Shown here: positions 1-5,308 of the stretch, in pieces
Layout: each line of letters starts with the position of its first letter
Position numbering within the stretch: the stretch's first letter is position 1
DNA from: JBDTLH01 sp039934875
GTDB lineage: Bacteria > Acidobacteriota > Terriglobia > Terriglobales > Acidobacteriaceae
Assembly: GCA_039934875.1 (NCBI GenBank)
Contig: JBDTLH010000292.1
Location: forward strand, 1 to 5,308
Direction of reading: 5' to 3'
DNA length: 5,308 nucleotides
Notes under the pieces: generated by a model
Database searches by the model: none
What the model saw: the letters and a program-made list of their open reading frames with translations, nothing else
Told to the model about the DNA's origin: nothing
Program-made: the position numbers and the translations under genes

Positions 1-264
1 CCGTCAACCTGCCAGCCGAGACCGAATATGCTTTGATGAAGGGCTACTTCATATGGATCGACAGAAGCCGCTTTGCTGTTGATGTTCGCCCGCCAAACCC
101 ATTTTGCTTTGTTATGTTCCTCAATGCAGTTGTCGCAAACCAGCCAGCCTGCACGCTTTACGCTATGGCTTATATGTCGGGCACAAAACTTCTCCCCGCA
201 TTCCCAACAGCGCTGCAAAGCGGGCTTTATCACACTGCGATTCAGCGCAGTCACTTTTTGTCAT
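1..264 (-). pseudogene. Small cysteine-rich zinc-finger protein, 5' part, probably frameshifted; runs off left edge
   Basis: The minus strand is open without a stop from a GTG at 254-252 to the window edge (84 codons plus 2 bases). Numbered from that GTG, it reads C16-x2-C19-x4-C24-x2-H27, then C40-x2-C43-x3-H47, which is a zinc-binding pattern resembling AN1 or treble-clef fingers (CWECGEKFCARH, then CDNCIEEH). After the finger comes a basic/aromatic stretch and a segment ending IFGLGWQVD. The GTG has no good ribosome-binding site. An ATG at 264-262 has a GGGGGA four bases upstream, and its frame begins MTKSDCAESQCDK with two more cysteines before leaving the finger frame and stopping. Removing one base near 221-230 joins the frames into C-x4-C-x7-C-x2-C-x4-C-x2-H. 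I infer one extra base, either a real frameshift or a sequencing error. That a zinc finger is encoded is fairly sure; its function and partner (nucleic acid or protein) are unknown. Confidence 0.6.
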
Positions 265-526
265 ACTATCCCCCACACTCAGACTTGGTGCCGGATAGAT
301 AGGCATCGATGTGAAAATCGTTCCCAGCGTTAGTTCCGTGCTGATAGTTTTCGTGACGTTAGTTTTTGTTGCTGTCCGGAACCCCGGTCGCGCGATCCAG
401 TTTACAGCTCATGGGCAGCCGCGACCCATCCCATCACGCCGAACCCGCCGACATGATTCTGGCGCCCCTCCCGGACCGGAATTCGCTGTGCCGCCGGAGT
501 CGGCGGCGTAGTAACCTCAGCGGCGC
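265..526. other. Intergenic region with no convincing gene
   Basis: This stretch separates the 5' end of the minus-strand zinc-finger gene from the 3' end of the minus-strand hydrolase gene. It should therefore hold the zinc-finger promoter and the hydrolase operon's terminator. I see no clear -35/-10 pair on the minus strand. On the plus strand a GTG-started frame (311-511, 66 codons) encodes a hydrophobic run (SVLIVFVTLVFVAV) followed by an Arg/Pro-rich tail. It has no ribosome-binding site, family resemblance or conserved motif, so I do not call it a gene. A GC-rich hairpin at 490-507 is listed separately. Confidence 0.5.
490..507 (-). terminator. GC-rich hairpin downstream of the hydrolase operon
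   Basis: A perfect 7-bp inverted repeat, GCCGCCG and CGGCGGC around a 4-base loop, lies about 20 bases past the TAG stop of the 527-2278 gene. The position suits transcript-end formation or 3' protection of the operon mRNA. No T-run follows on either strand, so it is not a classical intrinsic terminator. A Rho-dependent end with a protective stem, or chance in GC-rich DNA, are both possible. Confidence 0.35.
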
Positions 527-2278
527 CTAATGATGTACCGTGCCGGCGATCCGTGTGAATTGAATGCCCTGCGTTCTCCCGGAGTCGAGATTAAAGCCGG
601 TGACGGCGCCCTGGGCATCCTTCAGGAAGTCGACGGTAGAGCCAAGAATAGCGACCTCGAATTCATGGGCGATCGTCGGACGCAGCACGGTCGGCACCCG
701 GAGCCCAGTGCGCGGGAGCCCCGAGGCATCCGCCAGCGCGACCAGGGTTAAGTTGCCGTCGACTACCTTGAGGCGATAAATGACGCCGAGTTCGTCGCTT
801 TGGAAATCTCCTGTGTATGTCGCTAACTCGCGGGCCGAAGGCTGGAACTCCTTGACCGCCTGATAAGTCGCATTGATCTGTTCGTCTCCGCTGATCTTTA
901 AATCATGGACGGCATGGTCGGCTCCCGTTTCAAATGTCAGCTTTGCCTCGATGGGAAAATCGATGGAGCGAAATTCTGTGGGGCTAAGCGCCAGCAGTGC
1001 GAATTTGCCGCCGTAGATCTCCCACTGCAATTTGTCTTTTACGATGGACACGCGGGCAATCGTTGTTTTCTCCGGGTCGCGGTATATTCCGCTGACGTGG
1101 GCCATCTGCGCTTGGTCAAGCGGGATGCCTGCTGTCGCTTTCAAGTTCGCGCTGTCGAGGGCCGCAGACTCTTTGGGTTTCATCAGGCTACCCAGAAAGA
1201 TTTCGGCTACCTGATCGGCGCGCTTTTCAGGATCTGCGTTTGCCAGATTGCAAAGACACGCGACGGAAAAATGCTGATCCGGGAAGCGCAGCAGCTCGGC
1301 GCGGTAGCCGCCCCAGGCGCCGCCATGCCTTACCGTGCGCAGACCGCGATCGTCCGAAATAAACAAAGCCTTCGCATATTTCAACTGTTTCCCATTGTCT
1401 AGCTTTCCTGGCTCTTGTAGCTCGGCGACGAGGCCCTTACCTCCGAGCTTCCCTGAATAGAAATTCTCGTCCCATTTTGCAAGGTCCTCCACTGAGGTGT
1501 GTACCGCGCCATCCCCTAATTGTTCAAAATAGGAGACATCTAATTTATATCCGGTCTTTTCACCAGGATCATAGGCCAAGGCGCGCCCGGAAATTAGCAT
1601 AGTGTGGTCATCTCGGAACGTAGTATGCGTCATGTCCAGCGGTTGGAAAATGTTTTTCACCGCAAACTCTCTAAGCGACATGCCCGCCACTCGTTTCACG
1701 ATCACGGAGAGCAGGAAATAGCCCGTATTGCTATAACGCCATTCACTTCCCGGAGCAAAGTTGAGGTGCTTTTGGTGCGCGACTAGCGAAAGAGCGTCCT
1801 CATCGGTAGTCACGCTGTCGCCGTTTACGCCGGCCATGCCCAACAGCGATAGATAGTCCCGCAACCCACTGGTATGGTTCAGGAGGTTTAAGATGGTAAT
1901 CCTGTGATAGCCGGCCCGAGAATAATCCGGTAACTCGGGGATGTATTTGCGCACGTCATCGTCGAGCGAAAGCTTTCCTTGCCGCTCCAACAGGAGAATG
2001 CTTGTGGCGGTAAACTGCTTCGACGTTGAGCCTATGTCGAAGACCGTCTGCGGGACGATCGGCGCGTTTACCTCTACGCTGGCGAGCCCATAGCCCTTGG
2101 AGTAGATGATCTTGCCGTCGCGGAAGACCCCGAGCGCGCAACCCGGCGATCCAGGTTTTTGCAGATCGGCGAATATCTTATCGACTTGTGGGTGGGAGAG
2201 GTTCTCGTCCGCCGCTTTTGCGACGATTGCCAGGAGTACAACTAAGGTGATCAGCAAAGCTTGTTTGCTCATGGTCAT
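527..2278 (-). CDS. Exported serine beta-lactamase-like hydrolase (PF00144), second gene of operon
   Basis: This 583-residue protein belongs to the serine beta-lactamase-related family (class C beta-lactamase, family VIII esterase, CubicO/S12 peptidase-like). The N-terminus is a Sec signal peptide with a hydrophobic core at about 8-19 and probable cleavage after AKA (about residue 22). The catalytic domain spans about 30-360. It shows S84-T-S-K87 (nucleophile and general base), the LLNHTSGL block at 132-139, Y182-S-N184 and H318-G-G320 in place of the KTG box. Residues about 370-583 form a beta-rich tail with two repeats of a pattern like that in DUF3471 (SGIYRDPEK and TGDFQSDELG mark their starts). 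It likely hydrolyses amide or ester bonds outside the cytoplasm; the substrate is unknown and true beta-lactamase activity is not implied. The ATG overlaps the upstream gene's TGA (ATGA), which favours this start; a second ATG two codons in is possible. Confidence 0.93.
   Translation of the reverse strand: MTMSKQALLITLVVLLAIVAKAADENLSHPQVDKIFADLQKPGSPGCALGVFRDGKIIYSKGYGLASVEVNAPIVPQTVFDIGSTSKQFTATSILLLERQGKLSLDDDVRKYIPELPDYSRAGYHRITILNLLNHTSGLRDYLSLLGMAGVNGDSVTTDEDALSLVAHQKHLNFAPGSEWRYSNTGYFLLSVIVKRVAGMSLREFAVKNIFQPLDMTHTTFRDDHTMLISGRALAYDPGEKTGYKLDVSYFEQLGDGAVHTSVEDLAKWDENFYSGKLGGKGLVAELQEPGKLDNGKQLKYAKALFISDDRGLRTVRHGGAWGGYRAELLRFPDQHFSVACLCNLANADPEKRADQVAEIFLGSLMKPKESAALDSANLKATAGIPLDQAQMAHVSGIYRDPEKTTIARVSIVKDKLQWEIYGGKFALLALSPTEFRSIDFPIEAKLTFETGADHAVHDLKISGDEQINATYQAVKEFQPSARELATYTGDFQSDELGVIYRLKVVDGNLTLVALADASGLPRTGLRVPTVLRPTIAHEFEVAILGSTVDFLKDAQGAVTGFNLDSGRTQGIQFTRIAGTVHH
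2275..2278 (-). other. ATGA stop/start overlap coupling the two hydrolase genes
   Basis: Read on the minus strand, the ATG of the 527-2278 gene shares bases with the TGA of the 2275-4089 gene. Only a weak purine-rich stretch (GGCAGGG, ending about 8 bases before the ATG) could act as a ribosome-binding site. This arrangement is typical of translational coupling by terminating ribosomes and supports one mRNA for both genes. An alternative ATG at 2272 would remove the overlap. Confidence 0.8.
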
Positions 2279-4089
2279 TTGCTCGGCCCTGCCTTGCGAT
2301 TTCCCATGAATGTACCTTCGGGTTGGAAGATAACCAGCGAATCCACCGCGCCCGCCGCGTCTTTGCGGAACTCCACGCTGAATCCCTCCGATCCCTTGAC
2401 CGCGAACTTCAGACCTTGCTGTGGTACCAGCGTATTGATGGGCTGTCCTGGAACGATCATTTGCAGCTCGTCCTTTTTAAGCGCAATCGAAACCGTCATT
2501 GTACCTATTTGGTAGTCTCCGATCAGCGGCAGCAGCGCTTCTCGCGGCAGCTTCTCGGCTACACGGGTGAAGACGATTTCCGGCGCGGCATCTTCCAAGG
2601 GCGCCGCGATGCTGTCGATATCGCCATCCATATTCGTTAGAAAGCGCAGCTTCACCTCCGAGAGCCCCTCCGCGGCGTTCTCCGGCACTTCGAAGACATC
2701 ATAGTGATAGTGTTGCAGCGGGAATGAGATCTCATTCAACTTACCGACGAATCCATTTTCCGCGGATCTGATGGTGAGCGTGCCATAGCCGGGGTTCTCA
2801 AAATGCCCCACATAGTCTTGAAGGTCATGGGAAGGATGTGTTCCTGACTTGCGGGAGGTCACACCTGCTTTCTTTGCTCCTTCTTCTGCCGCCTTCTGTT
2901 TGGCCTCAAGTTGATGGTAACGGTCGGACCAGTCGACTTGGTCCAATCCCAACATATTGTCGAATATGTCGTATGCGATGATCTCCGGGACCGGCTGGTT
3001 CTGAAGATTGGTCAGGATCACCACTCCCAGATTCTCGTCCGGCAACATCGAGAGCAGCGCATAGAAACCATCGATACCGCCGTTGTGCCACACGAGTTTG
3101 TGGCCCCGGTAGGATGAGATCACCCAGCCCATACCGTAGCCTGGGGGGCCGATCTCTTTGAATTGGCCTCCTCCGCTGATTACGACCTGTGGAGTGTGCG
3201 TCAGATTCAGGTTGGCTTCGGAGATGATGGAGTGCCCGCCTCCTTCTCCCTTACCGAGTTGAAAAATCAGATAGCGCGCCATGTCGTCGATATTTGAGTT
3301 GATGGATCCTGCAGGCCCGATACTGTCGATCGGGCGAAATGGTGCTTCGCTCACTACTTCCGTGCGCTCATTCTTACGGTAGGGGTGGGCGAAATCGGGC
3401 GCCTTCTGGCTATCGGTCACGGAGAAATTGCTGGCCGTCATCTGCAGCGGCTGGAATAGATGGGTCCGCACGAAAGCTTCCCAACCTTGGCCGGAGACCT
3501 TTCCCACCAGATACCCCGCTGTCATCACCAGCATATTGTTGTAGTGGAATCCACTGCGGAAGTCGCTATTGCTCCGCAGATAGCGCAATCGCCGCACCAG
3601 ATCTTCGCGGCTGAAATCTGAGCTGTACCAGACCAGATCATGGGCCGCCAACCCGCTGCGATGCGAGATCAGGTCGCGCGGCGTCATGCGCTCGGCAGCA
3701 ACGGGATCGTACAACTGAAACTCGGGAAGATATTGCCGCACCGGTTTGTCCCAGTCGAGTTCGCCTTCGTCATTCAGGATCCCTATGCAGACCGAGGTGA
3801 AGGATTTTGTGGTGGAACCAATCGCGAATAGGGTCTTGGAAGTGACCGGAAGATTGTCTTTGACGTCGCGCACGCCGAAACCATGGGCGTAGATGACTCG
3901 ACCGTTCTGGACGACTGCGATCGCGACGCCGGGCACCTTCCACGTCTGCATGGGCAAGGGCACGAATCGTTCCAGCTTGCCGATGTCTAAGCTCCGGCTC
4001 GGTGGTTGCGGAGTGGACTGGGCTGCCGCAGGCAAAGCCGACGCGGCGATAAGAACGACCTGAATCAAAAGCGATGAAAGTCGCACCAT
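2275..4089 (-). CDS. Exported serine beta-lactamase-like hydrolase with DUF3471-type tail, first gene of operon
   Basis: From the start chosen here the protein has 604 residues. The frame stays open to an ATG at 4290, but the signal peptide begins only here (VRLSSLLIQVVLIAASALPA, cleavage near AAA-Q, residues 22-24), and AAGGAG lies at 4097-4092. That is only 2 bases from the ATG, so the next codon, GTG at 4086 (5-base spacing), may be the true start. The catalytic domain (about 35-375) has S92-T-T-K95, Y183-N-N185 and H335-N-G337, a complete active-site set. A charged linker (about 388-410) leads to a beta-rich DUF3471-like domain (about 420-520) and a further beta-rich segment to the end. 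The family is PF00144, with S12 peptidases, esterases and Pab87-like proteins as relatives. It is a close paralog of the broken plus-strand gene at 4323-4947. It overlaps the downstream gene by 4 bases. Substrate is unknown; a role in processing peptides or cell-wall fragments is inference. Confidence 0.92.
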   Translation of the reverse strand: MVRLSSLLIQVVLIAASALPAAAQSTPQPPSRSLDIGKLERFVPLPMQTWKVPGVAIAVVQNGRVIYAHGFGVRDVKDNLPVTSKTLFAIGSTTKSFTSVCIGILNDEGELDWDKPVRQYLPEFQLYDPVAAERMTPRDLISHRSGLAAHDLVWYSSDFSREDLVRRLRYLRSNSDFRSGFHYNNMLVMTAGYLVGKVSGQGWEAFVRTHLFQPLQMTASNFSVTDSQKAPDFAHPYRKNERTEVVSEAPFRPIDSIGPAGSINSNIDDMARYLIFQLGKGEGGGHSIISEANLNLTHTPQVVISGGGQFKEIGPPGYGMGWVISSYRGHKLVWHNGGIDGFYALLSMLPDENLGVVILTNLQNQPVPEIIAYDIFDNMLGLDQVDWSDRYHQLEAKQKAAEEGAKKAGVTSRKSGTHPSHDLQDYVGHFENPGYGTLTIRSAENGFVGKLNEISFPLQHYHYDVFEVPENAAEGLSEVKLRFLTNMDGDIDSIAAPLEDAAPEIVFTRVAEKLPREALLPLIGDYQIGTMTVSIALKKDELQMIVPGQPINTLVPQQGLKFAVKGSEGFSVEFRKDAAGAVDSLVIFQPEGTFMGNRKAGPSK

Positions 4090-4091
4090 CT

Positions 4092-4097
4092 CTCCTT
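4092..4097 (-). promoter_or_regulatory. Shine-Dalgarno site of the first operon gene
   Basis: The minus strand reads AAGGAG, two bases before ATG 4089 and five bases before the adjacent GTG 4086. The site shows that translation starts here rather than at the far upstream ATG at 4290. The short spacing to the ATG leaves open that the GTG is the codon used. Confidence 0.7.
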
Positions 4098-4236
4098 GGG
4101 CATTACAGGTAGCAGAAAGCGAGACCCACCGCACACTCCGCAGTCGGGCAAATGCACTCGGGCCGCACCCTGGATTCCGGGCTCCATGCATATCGCGCCG
4201 CTTGGATGAAATGCAACAAATAATGCTTTGTGCCTT

Positions 4237-4266
4237 TTGACATGTATGCAACAGGTGTTGTACATA
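4237..4266 (+). promoter_or_regulatory. Candidate sigma70-type promoter for the plus-strand hydrolase remnant
   Basis: A perfect TTGACA -35 hexamer sits at 4237-4242. The -10 is weak: TGTACA at 4259-4264 (16-base spacer, preceded by TGT as in an extended -10) or TACATA at 4261-4266 (18-base spacer). Transcription would begin at about 4272, giving a leader of about 50 bases before the ATG at 4323. The weak -10 and the overlapping inverted repeat fit a regulated promoter. No start-site data are available. Confidence 0.4.
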
Positions 4267-4267
4267 C
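4244..4267. promoter_or_regulatory. Interrupted inverted repeat, operator candidate
   Basis: The left arm is GTATG then CAACA (4244-4253), the centre is GG, and the right arm is TGTTG, TA, then CATAC (4256-4267). The arms pair perfectly over 10 bp except for the extra TA in the right arm. It starts 2 bases after the TTGACA box and covers the spacer and -10, where a repressor would block polymerase. TACA/TGTA-like elements recall BlaI/MecI-type operators, but the match is too loose to name a regulator, and none is encoded in the window. Confidence 0.4.
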
Positions 4268-4310
4268 GCAACGTGCGAGGATGGCACCATCCCGCGCCGA
4301 TAAGCACCTG

Positions 4311-4317
4311 GAAGGAA
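4311..4317 (+). promoter_or_regulatory. Shine-Dalgarno site of the broken hydrolase gene
   Basis: GAAGGAA is followed by a 5-base spacer and ATG at 4323-4325. This is the best start signal for the plus-strand gene, but its ATG frame reads only 11 codons (MSGLVGSSPFC) before TAA at 4356-4358. It therefore marks the ancestral start and shows that the mature coding frame has been disconnected from it. Confidence 0.6.
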
Positions 4318-4322
4318 CCGCC

Positions 4323-4947
4323 ATGAGCGGCCTGGTAGGCAGTTCGCCCTTCTGCTAAGTCTCTCTCGTCTTGCTCGATTGTTTGCGCGCAGAGTGCGCC
4401 GCAGCCCGATCTCGATGCTTACTTCGCGACCGTACTGAAGACCTTCGAGGTGCCGGGCCTCTCGATCGCGATCGTCAAGGACGGGAAGGTGGTCTTAGCC
4501 AAGGGCTACGGGTTGCGCAAGATGGGAGAGCCGCTCGCGGTCGACGAACATACCCTCTTCGGCATCGGATCGAATACCAAAGCCTTCACCTCAGCCCTGC
4601 TGGCCACGCTGGTCGACGAGGGCAAGATCTCCTGGGACGACAAGGTCTATGAACGGCTGCCCGGCTTCGAGATGTATGACCCGTATGTGTCGCATGAGAT
4701 GACGATTCGCGACCTGCTCACGCACAAGAGCGGCATGGGACTGGGCGAAGGCGATCTGCTCTTCTGGCCGAGCACGACCTATTCGCGCGAAGACATCGTT
4801 TATCGGCTGCGCTTCATGAAGCCCCATTCCAGCTTCCGCAGCCATTACGCCTACGACAACTTGATGTATATAGCCGCGGGCCAGATTGTTGCGGCAGTCA
4901 CGGGCAAGCCTTGGGAAGACAACATCCGCGAGCGCATGTCTTGTTGA
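4323..4947 (+). pseudogene. Serine beta-lactamase-like hydrolase (PF00144) remnant, frameshifted at 5' end and truncated at 3' end
   Basis: From about 4381 one open frame encodes VCAQSAPQPDLDAYF and then a PF00144 catalytic domain. It shows SNTK (nucleophile Ser codon 4570-4572), a DLLTHKSGMG block and Y-D-N (codons 4855-4863). It aligns end to end with the 2275-4089 protein (EVPGLSIAIV against KVPGVAIAVV; SREDIVYRLRFM against SREDLVRRLRYL), so the GTG at 4450 is a conserved internal Val, not a start. In that frame a TAG lies at 4336-4338 with no usable start after it. Leu-rich signal-peptide sequence (FALLLSLS) is in another frame (from 4343), and the ATG at 4323 in the third, implying about two indels. 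The frame runs to RERM at 4938 and ends SC-stop. The HxG motif and the whole tail are missing, about two-thirds of the paralog's length, so the product should be inactive. Its third codon positions look richer in G+C than those of the minus-strand genes. Confidence 0.85.
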
Positions 4948-5308
4948 AGTTTGCGAAGCTGCGGAAGTACATCCCCAGTAAGTACGAAAGTGCTAACCAG
5001 CACCCCACCGACAGAACGGCACCGGGGAGTGTAGCCAGGAACCGCTGCTTCACATTGGGTGCGATGAAATAGAGCGCTTCCACGGCCAAGATGGTGAATC
5101 CAATCGCCACAATCCAGTGAATATACGGCCACGCCACGACGAAGAGGCGCGATACGTGGACCTTCGCTGCGAGCCAATGCCCGAACCGAGGCCCCACGAT
5201 CATCACCAGCAGCGCAGTCAATAACAATACCCCCATGATGAAGGTAAGTACGATCGATAGCGGGCGTGTCTTCCAGAAGGGGCGCGTCTCCTTTACCTCA
5301 TACGCGAT
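4898..5308 (-). pseudogene. YihY/BrkB-family inner-membrane protein, 3' truncated; 5' part beyond right edge
   Basis: The minus strand is open from the right edge. It encodes the C-terminal half of a YihY/virulence factor BrkB family protein (PF03631): AYEVKETRPFWKTRPLS, then hydrophobic helices (about 5193-5262, 5085-5160 and 4965-5034), the family signature PNVKQRFLATLPGA, and GMYFRSFANFNKT. Intact relatives continue YGxLG plus one more helix. Here the match stops after ACA (4939-4937) and the T of the next codon, and 12 unrelated residues (CARGCCLPKACP) read antisense through the hydrolase remnant to TGA at 4900-4898. The ATG at 5236 is internal. Members are polytopic inner-membrane proteins of about 300 residues, often misnamed ribonuclease BN; their function is not settled. 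About 124 family residues remain. Loss of the last helix probably disables it, unless the junction is an assembly artefact. Confidence 0.85.

Larger units (their letters stand above)
4090..4322. promoter_or_regulatory. Divergent intergenic regulatory region between paralogous hydrolase genes
   Basis: These 233 bases separate two head-to-head hydrolase paralogs, so promoters for both directions should lie here. The plus-strand promoter and operator candidates at 4237-4267 are listed separately. For the minus-strand operon I find only weak candidates: TTGCAT at 4216-4211, with TATGCA 18 bases further on. The octamer ATGCAACA occurs at 4211-4218 and 4246-4253, with a near-copy ACGCAACG at 4266-4273. 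Frames on the minus strand reach into the region (to 4290 and 4324), but they lack a signal peptide or ribosome-binding site and are not genes. Confidence 0.6.

Noticed and set aside
33..333. Three overlapping plus-strand frames at the left edge
   Set aside because: They are antisense to the zinc-finger frame, which has clear Cys/His motifs, and none shows a family pattern.
311..511. Plus-strand GTG frame of 66 codons with a hydrophobic N-terminus
   Set aside because: There is no ribosome-binding site, the tail is low-complexity Arg/Pro-rich, it resembles no known family, and it ends inside the GC-rich hairpin. The hydrophobic run alone is weak evidence.
905..1402. 165-codon plus-strand frame antisense to the 527-2278 gene
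   Set aside because: It is a shadow of a gene with full active-site motifs; its own translation shows no domain or signal.
4090..4290. N-terminal extension of the upstream hydrolase to ATG 4290
   Set aside because: The extension is Cys/Arg-rich, lacks a ribosome-binding site, and precedes a complete signal peptide that has its own AAGGAG.
4936..4937. Insertion-sequence or transposon end at the junction
   Set aside because: No terminal inverted repeats, target duplication or transposase coding is visible on either side, so a simple deletion or chimera explains the junction better.
4450..4947. GTG 4450 as the true start of a short intact hydrolase
   Set aside because: Alignment with the neighbouring paralog places this Val inside the conserved domain, and the frame with matching residues continues upstream.
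4851..5177. Minus-strand 108-codon frame overlapping the YihY remnant
   Set aside because: It is a frame-shifted shadow; the YihY family motifs are in the other minus-strand frame.
1..5308. CRISPR array, tRNA, rRNA or riboswitch
   Set aside because: I saw no regularly spaced repeats, cloverleaf sequence or conserved RNA motif on either strand by reading; a covariance-model search was not possible.

Overview
The window looks like a piece of a mid-to-high-GC soil- or sediment-type bacterial chromosome or metagenome contig. An Acidobacteriota-like source is my best guess, because that group carries many secreted serine beta-lactamase-like (PF00144) proteins with DUF3471-type tails. This is inference only; no taxonomic marker is present.

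Layout, left to right. (1) Positions 1-264, minus strand: the start of a small cysteine-rich zinc-finger protein that runs off the left edge. Its best ribosome-binding site and ATG lie one frame away from the finger, so a single-base frameshift is likely. (2) Positions 265-526: intergenic, with no convincing gene; it holds a GC-rich hairpin just past the 3' end of the next gene. (3) Positions 527-4089, minus strand: a two-gene operon of exported PF00144 serine hydrolases, transcribed right to left. The upstream gene (2275-4089) overlaps the downstream gene (527-2278) by an ATGA stop/start, so their translation is probably coupled. Both have signal peptides, SxxK, YxN and HxG active-site motifs and beta-rich C-terminal regions. 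(4) Positions 4090-4322: a divergent regulatory region. On the plus strand it has a perfect TTGACA -35 box followed by an interrupted 10-bp inverted repeat across the spacer and -10 area, a strong operator candidate, and a good Shine-Dalgarno site. (5) Positions 4323-4947, plus strand: a third PF00144 gene, paralogous to the 2275-4089 gene. It is broken twice: its signal-peptide region is out of frame with the mature protein, and its 3' two-thirds is missing. (6) Positions 4898-5308, minus strand: the C-terminal half of a YihY/BrkB-family inner-membrane protein that enters from the right edge and is cut at the conserved FANFNKT motif.

The main event is the junction at about 4936-4937, where two convergent genes truncate each other within 2 bp. 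One deletion that removed both 3' ends would explain this; so would an assembly chimera. The intact functional unit is the two-gene exported hydrolase operon. It probably acts in the periplasm or outside the cell on peptides, esters or peptidoglycan fragments, but no substrate can be read from sequence. I see no RNA genes, CRISPR array or insertion sequence.
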